64,000 nt of DNA from [Eubacterium] cellulosolvens LD2006 (GCF_000621585.1 NZ_JHXY01000010.1:95025-159024), one strand, 5' to 3'; positions 7,648 to 16,808 are shown, counted from the first letter of the stretch. The notes: generated by a model not told the origin, from the sequence alone. A program made the numbers and translations.

Positions 7648-10164
7648 TTGGATAAAGAGGAATACCGTCAGAAATTAGACGAGCTGACCGGATATGTCGG
7701 AGATAAGGATTATGAGAACGCTCTTCAGATTGTCAATTCGATCGACTGGAGAAGAGTCAAAAACATAAACACTCTGAGTATGGTGGCTGAAGTCTATGAA
7801 ATAAACAAAGATTACAAGAAGGCCAAAGAGATTCTCATTCTTGCGCGCGGCCGCGCGTCAATCGGGAAGAATATACTGTACCGTCTTGTTGAGGTATGCC
7901 TCAAGCTCGGCGATACGGATGACGCTGAGAAATACTTTAAAGATTTCTCCAAGGTTGCCAGAAATGATAATTCCCGCTGCGTACTGCAGTACAAGCTGTA
8001 CAAGGCAAAGAATGCTCCGATCGAGGCGCAGATCGATGTGCTGGAGGAGTACAGGGAGCGCGAATACACGGAGAAATGGGCGTATGAGCTCGCTCTTCTG
8101 TATGCGAAATCCGGAAACAGTAAGAAATGCGTGGAGGCCTGCGACGATCTGATCCTCTGGTTCAGCGAGGGAGAGTATGTGTACAAGGCGATGGAACTGA
8201 AGCGCCAGTACGAGGAACTCAGTCCCAGCCAGCAGCAGGCCTACGCGTCGATGAAGGGACTCTATGATCCGAGAGTCGGAGCCTTTGCGGCTGCCGCGGC
8301 TCAGACCGTGAAAGGGACGGAATCGGTGACGGACCGTGAGGAAGACGGGGAGGATGACGATCTTCGCAAGTCTGCCGCCGGGGCGCTGACGCTGACAGAG
8401 AGTCCGGCGAGTGTCGCGCATAAGGCTCTGGAAGGGGAAGATACCCGGATGATGGACACGCAGGACTTTAATCTCGAAGAGTTCCTGAAAGAGACGGCCG
8501 GAGCGCTTTCCGACGAGATTTTCGGTCAGGAACCGGCTGACGAAAAGACAGATGCAGCCGGAGCGGAAAATGCGGAGACAAGTGTGGCTGAGAACGGTAC
8601 GGAAAGCGCAGAGGCGAATCCATCTGACGGGGAATCAGAGCAGGATGCGTCTGCCCAACCTGCGGAAAACGCCCGGGGGGATGCTGCTGTGGATGAGTCT
8701 GAAGCTGTAAAGGACGGGGAAGATACAGAAGAACCGGATACATCCGTGAAAGCCGGAGAAGGTCCGCAGACGGAAGCGTCAGCGGAGGATGCTTCCGAAG
8801 CGGGAGGACAGGAAGTGAGTGATCAGGAAAACGGCGTGGAGACAGAGAATGTTCTGGCTCAGGCTGTACTGGAAGAAATAGAATCAACCGAGGAAAAGGC
8901 GGATATCGGAGGCGCGACAGCAGAGTTAAGCCGCAGCCTGGAAGCGCTTCTCGGCTCACAGATCCGTGAGTCGCAGGAAAACGCCGAGGAGAAGGAGAAG
9001 CGAGACGCCGAGAAGCTGAAGAGTGCCGTTGCCGCACTGGAAAGCCTCACGGCGGGAACGAGCACGGAAAATGCCGGAGAGGACGCCTCCTCGTCCGAGG
9101 AGGCGTCCGGCGAGTCGGAAGAAGATCTCGTCGTGCGTGAGCTTGAGCAGGAAGATCTCTCCACGGACGTTCCGGCCAACGAGTCGGAGAACGCTGTCGT
9201 GGCGGATCCGGCTCCGGAAAAAGAAGAACCGGCGGCAAAGAACGGCGTGAACTATAATGAGGAACTGGAGGTTCCGGATCCGGAACCGACACAGCAGGAG
9301 AAGAAATCGAGAACGATCCCGCTCAATACCATCGGACAGAATACAGTACCGATTTCGATCGACAAGATTCTCAGCGAAGAGACGCCGGAGGAGCGAAGGA
9401 TCCGTATTCTTAACAAAGCAAAGCCGACGCGTATGAACGAAGAGCAGAGAAAGATCTTCACGTATTTCGCGAGAATACCGGGAATGGACGGACAGATCCT
9501 CGACGCGATCAACAGTGTCTACGAACACGCCGGTGAGAGAACTTCTCTTCACGGAAATATTGCCGTGATGGGAGCGGAGGGAACCGGTAAGTCCAGACTC
9601 GCCAGAGGACTTGTTATGACGATGTGCAAAGATCTCGGACTTGAGGCCGCAAAGGTGGCGCGCATCACAGGAGAGGAATTAAATCAGAAAGATCCCGCGA
9701 AGGTTGTTTCCATGATGGCCGGCGGTTTCCTGATGGTAGAGAAAGTGTCCGGGATGAACGAAGAGACGCTTGAGAAGCTGAATCAGGCGATGGAATTCCG
9801 TACAGACTGCATGATTATGATCATCGAGGATGACAAGGCGCAGATGCGCGGCTTCCTCAAGAAACATCCGCAGTTCGGCGCAAAATTCGACCGCGTCATC
9901 TCCGTTCCGGTATTCACAAACGACGAGCTGATCACCTTTGCGCGGACGTATGCGGTTGAGAACGGCTGTAAGATCGACGATCTTGCGATCCTCGCGCTCT
10001 ACACGATGATCGGAAACATACAAACGGAGGAAGAGCCGGTCACAATCTCGACGGTGAAGCGGATGGTTGACGGTGCAATTCACAGGGCCACCAGAGGACG
10101 GAGACGCAAGAAGAACACGTCCAAAGACAAATGGACCATACTTCATGAAAAGGACTTTGGCTGA
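7648..10164 (+). CDS. TPR-like / acidic linker / AAA+ ATPase protein
   Basis: I do not recognise a named family. The 838-residue chain has three parts. Residues 1-210 are helical and TPR-like, with paired helices such as LSMVAEVYEINKDYKKAKEI. Residues 215-550 are low-complexity, very acidic and rich in Glu, Ala and Ser, probably unfolded. From about 600 there is an AAA-type ATPase with Walker A GAEGTGKS at 642-649 and a Walker-B-like MIMIIEDD. The ATPase resembles the CbxX/CfqX type. The start is TTG at 7648, 9 bases after AGGAGG; the nearer ATG at 7641 opens only four codons. Its end overlaps rsmA by 20 bases, so the two are probably translationally coupled. A cytosolic scaffold or remodelling ATPase is the best guess. 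Confidence 0.75.
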   Translation: MDKEEYRQKLDELTGYVGDKDYENALQIVNSIDWRRVKNINTLSMVAEVYEINKDYKKAKEILILARGRASIGKNILYRLVEVCLKLGDTDDAEKYFKDFSKVARNDNSRCVLQYKLYKAKNAPIEAQIDVLEEYREREYTEKWAYELALLYAKSGNSKKCVEACDDLILWFSEGEYVYKAMELKRQYEELSPSQQQAYASMKGLYDPRVGAFAAAAAQTVKGTESVTDREEDGEDDDLRKSAAGALTLTESPASVAHKALEGEDTRMMDTQDFNLEEFLKETAGALSDEIFGQEPADEKTDAAGAENAETSVAENGTESAEANPSDGESEQDASAQPAENARGDAAVDESEAVKDGEDTEEPDTSVKAGEGPQTEASAEDASEAGGQEVSDQENGVETENVLAQAVLEEIESTEEKADIGGATAELSRSLEALLGSQIRESQENAEEKEKRDAEKLKSAVAALESLTAGTSTENAGEDASSSEEASGESEEDLVVRELEQEDLSTDVPANESENAVVADPAPEKEEPAAKNGVNYNEELEVPDPEPTQQEKKSRTIPLNTIGQNTVPISIDKILSEETPEERRIRILNKAKPTRMNEEQRKIFTYFARIPGMDGQILDAINSVYEHAGERTSLHGNIAVMGAEGTGKSRLARGLVMTMCKDLGLEAAKVARITGEELNQKDPAKVVSMMAGGFLMVEKVSGMNEETLEKLNQAMEFRTDCMIMIIEDDKAQMRGFLKKHPQFGAKFDRVISVPVFTNDELITFARTYAVENGCKIDDLAILALYTMIGNIQTEEEPVTISTVKRMVDGAIHRATRGRRRKKNTSKDKWTILHEKDFG

Positions 10165-11053
10165 TTTGAAGAAAGAACCATGGCTGGGCACACCGGCCAA
10201 AACAATTGAAATACTGCAGAAATACGGATTCCGCTTTCAGAAAAAATTCGGACAGAACTTTCTGATCGATCCGCATGTACTTGAAAAAATTGTCCGTGCG
10301 GCTGACATCGGTGAGGATGACTGTGTCATGGAAATCGGACCGGGTATCGGGACGCTGACCCAGTATCTCGCGCGGTACGCGAGAGAGGTCTTTGCGGTGG
10401 AGATTGACCGGAACCTGATTCCGATTCTCACAGAGGATACACTGAAGGACTGGGACAACGTCACGGTGATCAACGAGGATTGTCTCAAGGTGGATATGAA
10501 GCGGCTTGTCGATGAACACAACGACGGTAAGCCGGTTAAAGTCGTTGCAAACCTTCCGTACTACATCACGACTCCGATTCTGATGGAACTGCTTGAAAAA
10601 CACGTTCCCTTCGAGTCGATCACGGTCATGGTACAGAAAGAAGTCGCAGACCGTATGCAGGCGGCACCGGGGTCAAAGGATTACGGCGCTCTGTCTCTCG
10701 CGGTTCAGTATTACACGATGCCGGAGATTATGGCGATTGTACCGCCGAACTGCTTTATTCCGAGACCGAATGTCGGCAGTGCTGTCATCCGGCTGACAGG
10801 GCGGACGGAGGAGAACAGGGTTTGCGTGAAAGACGAACATCTGATGTTCCGGCTGATCCGCGCGTCCTTCGCGCAGAGGAGAAAAACGCTGATGAACGGT
10901 CTTCGCAACAGCGCGGAACTGGAGTTCACGAAAGAGGAAATCGAAGAGGCGATCAGAGGCTGCGGTCTGCCGGCCGGTGTGAGGGGAGAGGCGCTCACGC
11001 TGGAGCAGTTTGCGCAGCTTTCGGATTGCTTGGGAAGTGTCGAAGGAGGCTGA
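10145..11053 (+). CDS. rsmA: 16S rRNA dimethyladenosine transferase RsmA (KsgA)
   Basis: This enzyme dimethylates the two adjacent adenines (A1518/A1519 in E. coli numbering) in the 3' hairpin of 16S rRNA, using SAM, late in 30S assembly. The 302-residue protein has the family opening FQKKFGQNFLID at 32-43, SAM motif I EIGPGIGT at 63-70 and the catalytic NLPYY at about 136-140. The ATG at 10145 gives a normal length and lies inside the end of the preceding gene. It has no clear Shine-Dalgarno site, which fits coupling to that gene. A longer frame opening at 10067 would add 26 residues unlike the family. Confidence 0.95.
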   Translation: MKRTLADLKKEPWLGTPAKTIEILQKYGFRFQKKFGQNFLIDPHVLEKIVRAADIGEDDCVMEIGPGIGTLTQYLARYAREVFAVEIDRNLIPILTEDTLKDWDNVTVINEDCLKVDMKRLVDEHNDGKPVKVVANLPYYITTPILMELLEKHVPFESITVMVQKEVADRMQAAPGSKDYGALSLAVQYYTMPEIMAIVPPNCFIPRPNVGSAVIRLTGRTEENRVCVKDEHLMFRLIRASFAQRRKTLMNGLRNSAELEFTKEEIEEAIRGCGLPAGVRGEALTLEQFAQLSDCLGSVEGG

Positions 11054-11161
11054 GGGGATCGCGGAAGTGATTCCGGGATGCCGGCGCTCGTACGGCTGCG
11101 ATCTCCGTAAGGAGCGAGGGGCGATGAGCCATAGGAAAAAGTCCAGAGAGGAGAGAGGGAT

Positions 11162-12088
11162 ATGATGAGTGCAAAGAGGAAAATTATGACGGCTGCTGCT
11201 CTTGCGGCTGTGATGACGGTGTCTGCGCCGCTGAACGTTTACGCGGATATCGCGCCGGGAACTACCTATGTGGCGCTCGGAGCGGATCTCACCGAGGAGC
11301 AGAAGACGCAGGTGCTTGGACTTCTCGAGGTGTCTGAAGAGGAACTCGCGCAGGATAAGGTGGTTACCATCACCAACGCGGAGGAACATCAGTATCTCGA
11401 CAGTTATATCGATTATGACACGATTGGAACGACCGCGATCTCCAGCACAAAGGTTATCGCACAGAAGTCAGGATACGGCATTCATGTCACGACGAAGAAT
11501 GTCGGCTACTGTTCGGTAGAGATGTATCAGAATGCTCTCGCCACATCGGGCGTGAAGGACGCAGATGTCATTGTGGCAGGTCCGATCCCTGTCAGCGGCA
11601 CGGCGGGGCTTCTCGGGGCGATGAAGGCCTATACAGAGATGTCCGGCGAGGAACTGAAGGCGGAGAATGTGGACGCGGCCACGGACGAGCTTGTCACGAC
11701 CAGTAAACTCGGCCAGAACATCGGCGATCCGCTGAAGGCTTCCGAACTCATCGCCGCCGCAAAGACAAAAGTTGCGGAGGCGGCAAAGGAGAATAACGGA
11801 GAACTCAGCGACGAGCAGATTGACAAAATCGTTGTGGAGCTGGCCGCAAAGCTCGAGATCACACTTTCGGACGAGGACAAGCAGCGGATTATCGAGTTGC
11901 TGAAGAAGATTCCGAATCTCGACATTGACATCTCGGATCTCAAGAGCCAGGCTGCCGGTATTTACGAGAAGCTCACCAAACAGGGGATCGATTTTGGAAT
12001 TACGAAAGAGAAGGCGGTCGGCCTCTTCGGAAGGATTGCGGAGTGGTTCCGCTCGGTCGGAAGCTGGTTCGCGGATCTGTTTGACTGA
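11162..12088 (+). CDS. Secreted DUF1002 (YpuA-like) protein
   Basis: The N-terminus is a Sec signal peptide: a short basic start (AKRKIM), a hydrophobic stretch to about residue 25 and a likely cut after VYA. The body matches the DUF1002 family, whose B. subtilis member is YpuA, with YVALGADLTEEQKTQVLGLL after the cleavage site and the core VTIAGPIPVSG-like block (here VIVAGPIPVSGTAGLLGAM). The C-terminal half is helical. The biochemical role of the family is unknown; an extracytoplasmic location is the firm part. GGAGAGAGG precedes two consecutive ATG codons. The gene is followed by a terminator and converges on luxS. Confidence 0.8.
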   Translation: MMSAKRKIMTAAALAAVMTVSAPLNVYADIAPGTTYVALGADLTEEQKTQVLGLLEVSEEELAQDKVVTITNAEEHQYLDSYIDYDTIGTTAISSTKVIAQKSGYGIHVTTKNVGYCSVEMYQNALATSGVKDADVIVAGPIPVSGTAGLLGAMKAYTEMSGEELKAENVDAATDELVTTSKLGQNIGDPLKASELIAAAKTKVAEAAKENNGELSDEQIDKIVVELAAKLEITLSDEDKQRIIELLKKIPNLDIDISDLKSQAAGIYEKLTKQGIDFGITKEKAVGLFGRIAEWFRSVGSWFADLFD

Positions 12089-12105
12089 GGGTAAGGAATA
12101 AAACG

Positions 12106-12138
12106 GAAGCAGGATCGCCGTTTTGGTGATCCTGCTTC
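12106..12138 (-). terminator. Terminator for luxS
   Basis: GAAGCAGGATC and GATCCTGCTTC form a stem of at least 11 bp. Read on the minus strand the stem is followed by CGTTTTATT, which suits termination of luxS. Confidence 0.65.
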
Positions 12139-12145
12139 ATAGGCT

Positions 12146-12197
12146 GGGGCTGTCGCATTAGAGGATATATTCCTGATGCGACAGCCCCGTTTTGTGT
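12146..12197 (+). terminator. Terminator for the DUF1002 gene
   Basis: GGGGCTGTCGCAT and ATGCGACAGCCCC form a perfect 13-bp stem followed by GTTTTGTGTTT on the plus strand. Confidence 0.85.
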
Positions 12198-12289
12198 TTA
12201 ATACCGATATGATCGCATAGCTTGCGATTGTTCAAAGTCTTCGCTGATAATCAATGAAGAACAGAAACGTTTCCTGTCAATGCATGTAG

Positions 12290-12814
12290 TCAGGAATCGA
12301 AGAACTGCTGTCCGTCGTCTGTCACGAGGCGCTCGTTCTTCGGATACTCGTAGATCGCTTCGTTGTCCTTATTTGTCTCGAGATAATCGGCGAATTTTGC
12401 GGCGTGCCACTTCGCGATGGCAAGATTGTGCAATTCGAAGTTTCCGCAGTTTACTGCGGTGGCTCCCGGAACGGTTTCTGCGGAGGCCGCGGAGCGGAAA
12501 GCACGAAGCAGAAGATCCTGAATCTCCTTCGGCTTCCGGCTTCCCTTCAGGATGAGATAGAAGCCGGTCAGGCAGCCCATGGGACCCCAGTAGATGACTT
12601 CGTCTTTCCAGTCGGGATCATTGCGCAGGAAAGTGGCAATGAGATGCTCCAGGGAATGCATGGCCGAAACGTCAACGGCCGGCTCAACGTTCGGACGGGT
12701 GACTCTGACATCATAGGTTGTGATGATGCTTTCTCCCACCTGATCCTGTCGGCTTATGAAAATGCCGGGAATGATTTTTGTATGGTCAACGGAAAAGCTT
12801 GGTATTAAATCCAT
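12290..12814 (-). CDS. luxS: S-ribosylhomocysteine lyase LuxS
   Basis: LuxS splits S-ribosylhomocysteine into homocysteine and DPD, the precursor of the AI-2 signal, as part of SAM recycling. The 174-residue protein has the metal-binding HSLEH at 53-57, the catalytic Cys in GPMGC at about 81, and a third metal ligand, Cys123, in AVNCGNFELH. The ATG at 12814 is used because AAAGGAGAC lies just before it; the frame continues upstream another 17 codons without family similarity. A minus-strand TATAAT lies at 12865-12870. No pfs nucleosidase gene is adjacent. Confidence 0.97.
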   Translation of the reverse strand: MDLIPSFSVDHTKIIPGIFISRQDQVGESIITTYDVRVTRPNVEPAVDVSAMHSLEHLIATFLRNDPDWKDEVIYWGPMGCLTGFYLILKGSRKPKEIQDLLLRAFRSAASAETVPGATAVNCGNFELHNLAIAKWHAAKFADYLETNKDNEAIYEYPKNERLVTDDGQQFFDS

Positions 12815-12922
12815 ATGAAAGTCTCCTTTGATCTGTGTGAGAATATATGTGTTCTTCGAGACCAATTATAGCATGAGGGCATGGAAAAGAAACACGGATT
12901 CACAGAAATGTTGCGCTGTGTT

Positions 12923-12953
12923 AAAAAAAAGAGGTACAGGAAAGTCCCGTACC
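12923..12953 (-). terminator. Terminator for rubrerythrin gene
   Basis: On the minus strand GGTACGGGA and TCCTGTACC form a stem with a CTT loop followed by TCTTTTTTTT. Confidence 0.85.
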
Positions 12954-13054
12954 CCATATATTCCGTACCTGCATCCGCCTCTGCCGCGGGGATATTTGAA
13001 GAATCCCTTCCGAAGTCCCCTGAAAGACAAAGCGGACGGTCTACACGCAGGCGC

Positions 13055-13630
13055 TTACTTGAAGTATCTCTCCAGAAGCCCCTTGAAGGCCTTGCCGTGT
13101 CTTGCCTCATCGCGTGCCATCTCATGAACGGTGTCGTGGATGGCGTCGAGGTTGAGCTCTTTGGCTCTTTTTGCAAGGGCAGTCTTCCCTTCTGTTGCAC
13201 CGTACTCGGCGTCCACGCGAAGTTCAAGGTTCTTCTTTGTGGAAGTGGTGATGACTTCACCGAGGAGTTCGGCGAATCTGGCGGCGTGGTCTGCCTCTTC
13301 GTAGGCAGCTTTCTCGTAATAGAGGCCGACCTCCGGATAACCTTCGCGGAATGCGACGCGTGCCATTGCGAGATACATACCTACTTCCGAGCACTCGCCC
13401 TGGAAGTTGCCGCGAAGATCCTCTTTGATCTCTTCCGGCACGTCGGAGGCGATTCCTACCACGTGCTCAGCAGCCCAGCTGAGCGATTCGCCCTCCGTCA
13501 TCTTCTCAAATTTGGATTTCGGCTGTTTGCAGGTCGGGCATTTCCAGTCGTCCGGAAGATCTTCGAATTTCACGCCCTCCACGTCCTCGTCATAAATGTG
13601 TCCGCATACTGTGCATTTCCATTTCGCCAT
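13055..13630 (-). CDS. Reverse rubrerythrin (rubredoxin domain N-terminal)
   Basis: This is a non-haem diiron peroxidase that detoxifies hydrogen peroxide in anaerobes, with electrons passed through its rubredoxin centre. The rubredoxin module comes first (C6-x2-C9 and C31-x2-C34) and the ferritin-like four-helix domain follows, with diiron ligands of the EExxH type (for example [16 protein letters not shown] and [11 protein letters not shown]). This domain order is the one known from clostridial reverse rubrerythrins. The ATG at 13630 lies 8 bases after AAAGGTGG; two upstream in-frame ATGs are too close to or inside that site. It has its own promoter embedded in the nrdG terminator. Confidence 0.93.
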   Translation of the reverse strand: MAKWKCTVCGHIYDEDVEGVKFEDLPDDWKCPTCKQPKSKFEKMTEGESLSWAAEHVVGIASDVPEEIKEDLRGNFQGECSEVGMYLAMARVAFREGYPEVGLYYEKAAYEEADHAARFAELLGEVITTSTKKNLELRVDAEYGATEGKTALAKRAKELNLDAIHDTVHEMARDEARHGKAFKGLLERYFK

Positions 13631-13702
13631 TGTCATATCCACCTTTCATGTACAAATGAGATTTCAATGTATTCTTTTAAAAAAATAATTGTCACTGATT
13701 TA

Positions 13703-13730
13703 ATCATATTAAAAAGAGACCGGATGTCAA
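13703..13730 (-). promoter_or_regulatory. Promoter of rubrerythrin gene, inside the nrdG terminator
   Basis: On the minus strand TTGACA and TATGAT are separated by 16 bases. The -35 lies in the loop and the spacer in the 3' arm of the terminator hairpin of the upstream nrdDG transcript. Confidence 0.65.
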
Positions 13731-13746
13731 GCATTCGGTCTCTTTT
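13708..13746 (-). terminator. Terminator of nrdD-nrdG
   Basis: AAAAGAGACCG and CGGTCTCTTTT form a stem; on the minus strand it is followed by TTTTAATATG. The symmetry also allows plus-strand use. Confidence 0.75.
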
Positions 13747-13782
13747 GGTTCCGTAGAAAAACGGCGATTGGAATTGTAACAT

Positions 13783-13833
13783 TTTTTCTCATAGGGAATT
13801 GTCGCGCGTTCCCTATGAGACGAAACGCTCCGC
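13783..13833. repeat. Intergenic palindromic repeat, copy 2
   Basis: TCTCATAGGGAA and TTCCCTATGAGA flank a short GC-rich loop and are followed by CGAAACGCTCCGC. The tail points along the plus strand although both flanking genes are on the minus strand. Confidence 0.75.
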
Positions 13834-13855
13834 ATGAATCCTTCGCAAGGAGGTT

Positions 13856-14419
13856 TTACATCTCTGTCCGCTGCAGGCCTGCGCCTGCAACATGAAGAAT
13901 CTCATGATCACGTTCCCTTTCTTTCGGCGGTTTGTATCCGTGCAGGCCGATCAGACGCTGGTTGCTGCTTCCGCGGAAGAGGAGTGTCACATCATGGAGC
14001 TCCTCGACAAATTCTCCGTCGACAATGCAGTCGACCAGGGAGAGGATTTCTTCTGTGTCATCCGTGTAGACGCGGCCTCCGGGCATCAGATCCCGGTCGT
14101 AGGTGTATCCTGTGTAACACCAGATATCTTTTTCCGGATAGGTTTTGCGGACGCGTCGGAGAAGAGAGGCGACGGCGCCCTGGTTTTCCGGCTCAAAGGG
14201 TTCGCCGCCGAGAACGGTCAGACCCTGTATGTAGGCCGGCGCCAGAAGCTCCAGGATGTGGTCCTCTTCTGTTCTGGTGAAGGGCTTTCCGTAATGAAAG
14301 TCCCAGGTCATCGCGTTGAAGCAGCCCTTGCAGTGGTGACGGCAGCCGGAGACGAACAGACTGATCCGTACACCGGGGCCGTCCGCAATATCAAATTCTT
14401 TAATAGCAGCGTAATTCAT
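13856..14419 (-). CDS. nrdG: Anaerobic ribonucleotide reductase activating protein
   Basis: This radical-SAM enzyme uses a [4Fe-4S] cluster and SAM to make the glycyl radical on NrdD. The cluster motif CRHHCKGC has cysteines at 26, 30 and 33, followed by the family block TVLGGEPFEPEN near residue 70. The 187 residues include a short C-terminal extension beyond the usual 155-175. The ATG follows AAGGAGA closely, and the gene begins 12 bases after nrdD ends, so both are one operon. Confidence 0.95.
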   Translation of the reverse strand: MNYAAIKEFDIADGPGVRISLFVSGCRHHCKGCFNAMTWDFHYGKPFTRTEEDHILELLAPAYIQGLTVLGGEPFEPENQGAVASLLRRVRKTYPEKDIWCYTGYTYDRDLMPGGRVYTDDTEEILSLVDCIVDGEFVEELHDVTLLFRGSSNQRLIGLHGYKPPKERERDHEILHVAGAGLQRTEM

Positions 14420-14431
14420 AGTTCTCCTTCA

Positions 14432-16663
14432 TCAAAGGTGGAGTACTCTGTCCTTGATTTCCTCTGTTCGTCCCTGGTTCCAGAACTGGGTTCCGATATA
14501 CCCGCAGGTACGGCGGGCAACGGACATCTTGCTCTGATCCGTATTTCCGCAGTTCGGGCAGATCCAGATCAGTTTGCCGTGCGGATCCTCTTTGATCGAG
14601 ATCTCGCCGTCATAGCCGCAGGTCTCACAGTAGTCGCTCTTTGTGTTCAGTTCCGCGTACATGATGTTCTCGTAGATGAATTTCATGACGGAGAGGACGG
14701 CGGGGATGTTCTCCTGCATATTCGGCACCTCGACGTAGCTGATGGCTCCGCCCGGAGAGAGTCTCTGGAATTCGGATTCGAACCGAAGCTTTGTGAAGGC
14801 GTCGATGTTTTCGCGGACATTTACATGGTAGCTGTTCGTGATGTAATTGTGATCTGTGACATCCTTGATGATGCCGAAGCGCTTCTGCAGGCACTTGGCG
14901 AACTTGTAGGTTGTGGACTCCATCGGCGTTCCGTACAGTGAGTAGCTGATGTTCTCGGCTTTTCTCCACTTCGCGCAGTAATCATTGAGTGTCTGCATGA
15001 CTTTGAGTGCGAATGGCTTCGCCTCTTCGTCGGTGTGACTCTTTCCGGTCATGTATACGCACATTTCGTACAGTCCGGCGTAGCCGAGGCTGATGGTCGA
15101 GTAGTTGCCGTAGAGCAGACGGTTGATGGTCTCTCCTTTTTTCAGGCGGGCGAGTGCGCCGTACTGCCAGAGAATCGGCGCAACATCGGACGGTGTGTCC
15201 AGAAGTCGTTCGTGGCGGGCGCGGAGAGCGCGGTGGCAGAGTTCCAGTCTCTCATCGAAAATCTTCCAGAAGGCGTCCATATCTCCCTTTGAGGAGAGCG
15301 CAACATCAACGAGGTTGATGGTGACAACGCCCTGGTTGAAACGTCCGTAGTATTTGTGTCCGGAGATGGAGGCATTGCCTGCGTTCGCCTTGTTGTCGGC
15401 GTTGCAGAGACCCTCCGCGTTGTTTTCGCTGTCCGGCGTCAGGAAACTGCGGCAGCCCATGCACGGATAGACATCTCCGTTTTTGTATTCTTTCATTTTC
15501 TTCGCGGAGATGTAGTCCGGAACCATTCGTTTGGCGGTACACTTCGCGGCGAGTTCTGTCAGGTAGAAGTACTCGGAATCCTCCGAGATATTGTCCTCGT
15601 CAAGCACATAAATCAGCTTCGGGAAAGCCGGCGTGATCCACACGCCCTTTTCGTTCTTGACGCCCTTCATACGCTGTACGAGAACCTCTTTGATGATGGC
15701 GGCGAGATCCTTTCTTGTCTGTCCGTCCGGAACCTCGTCGAGATACATGAACATCGTGACGAATGGAGCCTGTCCGTTACAGGTCATGAGGGTGATGAGC
15801 TGGTACTGGATGGTCTGGATTCCGCTTTTCAGCTCCTCGGCAAGGCGGCGCTCGGTGATGCGGTTGATGATATCCTGATCCATTGGCTCACCGGTCTCTT
15901 TTCGCTCGGCGATGACCTCGCGCTTGATCTTCTGGCGGCTGATATCCACGAACGGAGCAAGGTGTGCCAGCGTGAAGGACTGACCGCCGTACTGGTTGGA
16001 GGCAACCTGCGCCACGATCTGTGTAGTGACATTGCAGGCGGTGAAGAAGCTGTGCGGCTTCTCGATCAGCGTCTCGCTGATGACCGTACCGTTCTGAAGC
16101 ATATCCTCGAGGTTGATGAGGTCGCAGTTGTGCTCTTTCTGTGCGTAGTAATCGGAGTCGTGGAAGTGAATGATGCCCGCCTCGTGGGCGCGGACGATCT
16201 CCTCCGGGAGAAGAATTCTTCTGGTGAGGTCTTTGCTCACTTCGCCGGCCATGTAGTCGCGCTGCGTGGAGTTGATGACAGGATTCTTGTTGGAGTTCTC
16301 CTGCTTTACTTCCTCATTGTTCTGATCGATCAGGGCGAGGATACCGTCATCGGTCGTGTTGGATTTTCTCGCGAGAGTTCTCTTGTAGCGGTAGCGCACA
16401 TACTTCTGCGCAACCTCATAACCACGCATCTCCATGATACCGGTCTCGACCATATCCTGGATGTCCTCGACGTTCACGGCGTGTGTGGAGGCGTGAACCT
16501 TGGCGGCTACATTCTCAGTGATCGCCTGAATCTGATAGTTGTTCATCTGATGGATCCTGCCGACCTCTTTGTTGGCCTTCATGATCGCGTTGTAGATCTT
16601 CTTGCGGTCAAAAGCCACTTCTTCGCCGTTTCGTTTGATGACATTGGTTTTCTTTGTGCTCAT
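14432..16663 (-). CDS. nrdD: Anaerobic (class III) ribonucleoside-triphosphate reductase
   Basis: NrdD reduces ribonucleoside triphosphates to dNTPs with a glycyl radical and formate. The 743-residue protein opens with an ATP-cone (VIKRNGEEVAFDRKKIYNAI), the allosteric site. The C-terminus has a zinc site made by CETCGYDG and CPNCGN, and the glycyl-radical loop RRTCGYIG. The ATG at 16663 is preceded by an AGGGAGGA-type site. The frame runs upstream another 33 codons without similarity to the family. Two boxes resembling NrdR operators, spaced 31 bases apart, lie about 100-145 bases upstream. No aerobic RNR genes occur in the window. Confidence 0.97.
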   Translation of the reverse strand: MSTKKTNVIKRNGEEVAFDRKKIYNAIMKANKEVGRIHQMNNYQIQAITENVAAKVHASTHAVNVEDIQDMVETGIMEMRGYEVAQKYVRYRYKRTLARKSNTTDDGILALIDQNNEEVKQENSNKNPVINSTQRDYMAGEVSKDLTRRILLPEEIVRAHEAGIIHFHDSDYYAQKEHNCDLINLEDMLQNGTVISETLIEKPHSFFTACNVTTQIVAQVASNQYGGQSFTLAHLAPFVDISRQKIKREVIAERKETGEPMDQDIINRITERRLAEELKSGIQTIQYQLITLMTCNGQAPFVTMFMYLDEVPDGQTRKDLAAIIKEVLVQRMKGVKNEKGVWITPAFPKLIYVLDEDNISEDSEYFYLTELAAKCTAKRMVPDYISAKKMKEYKNGDVYPCMGCRSFLTPDSENNAEGLCNADNKANAGNASISGHKYYGRFNQGVVTINLVDVALSSKGDMDAFWKIFDERLELCHRALRARHERLLDTPSDVAPILWQYGALARLKKGETINRLLYGNYSTISLGYAGLYEMCVYMTGKSHTDEEAKPFALKVMQTLNDYCAKWRKAENISYSLYGTPMESTTYKFAKCLQKRFGIIKDVTDHNYITNSYHVNVRENIDAFTKLRFESEFQRLSPGGAISYVEVPNMQENIPAVLSVMKFIYENIMYAELNTKSDYCETCGYDGEISIKEDPHGKLIWICPNCGNTDQSKMSVARRTCGYIGTQFWNQGRTEEIKDRVLHL

Positions 16664-16761
16664 CGGAATCCTCCCTGTGATGCTGTGTCTGTAAGGTGCA
16701 TTGGTATTGTGCATTATATGCGAAAATTGTATTTCTGCACGCTGGAATATGTGCATGTTCA

Positions 16762-16808
16762 CTACTATATTTAGGCTTTTTCAAAAAAATAGACACAAGA
16801 TCTTGTGC
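16762..16808 (-). promoter_or_regulatory. Tandem NrdR-box operator of nrdDG
   Basis: The known NrdR consensus is a 16-bp palindrome, ACACWATATATWGTGT. The box at 16793-16808 (ACACAAGATCTTGTGC) matches 13 of 16. The box at 16762-16777 has the core CTATATTTAG and matches 11 of 16. They start 31 bases apart, the phasing known for NrdR tetramer binding. TTGTGT and TAAATA-like promoter elements fall inside the two boxes on the minus strand. Confidence 0.65.

Noticed and set aside
15356..16774. Plus-strand frame of 472 codons opposite nrdD
   Set aside because: nrdD is complete on the minus strand with ATP-cone, zinc site and glycyl-radical loop.
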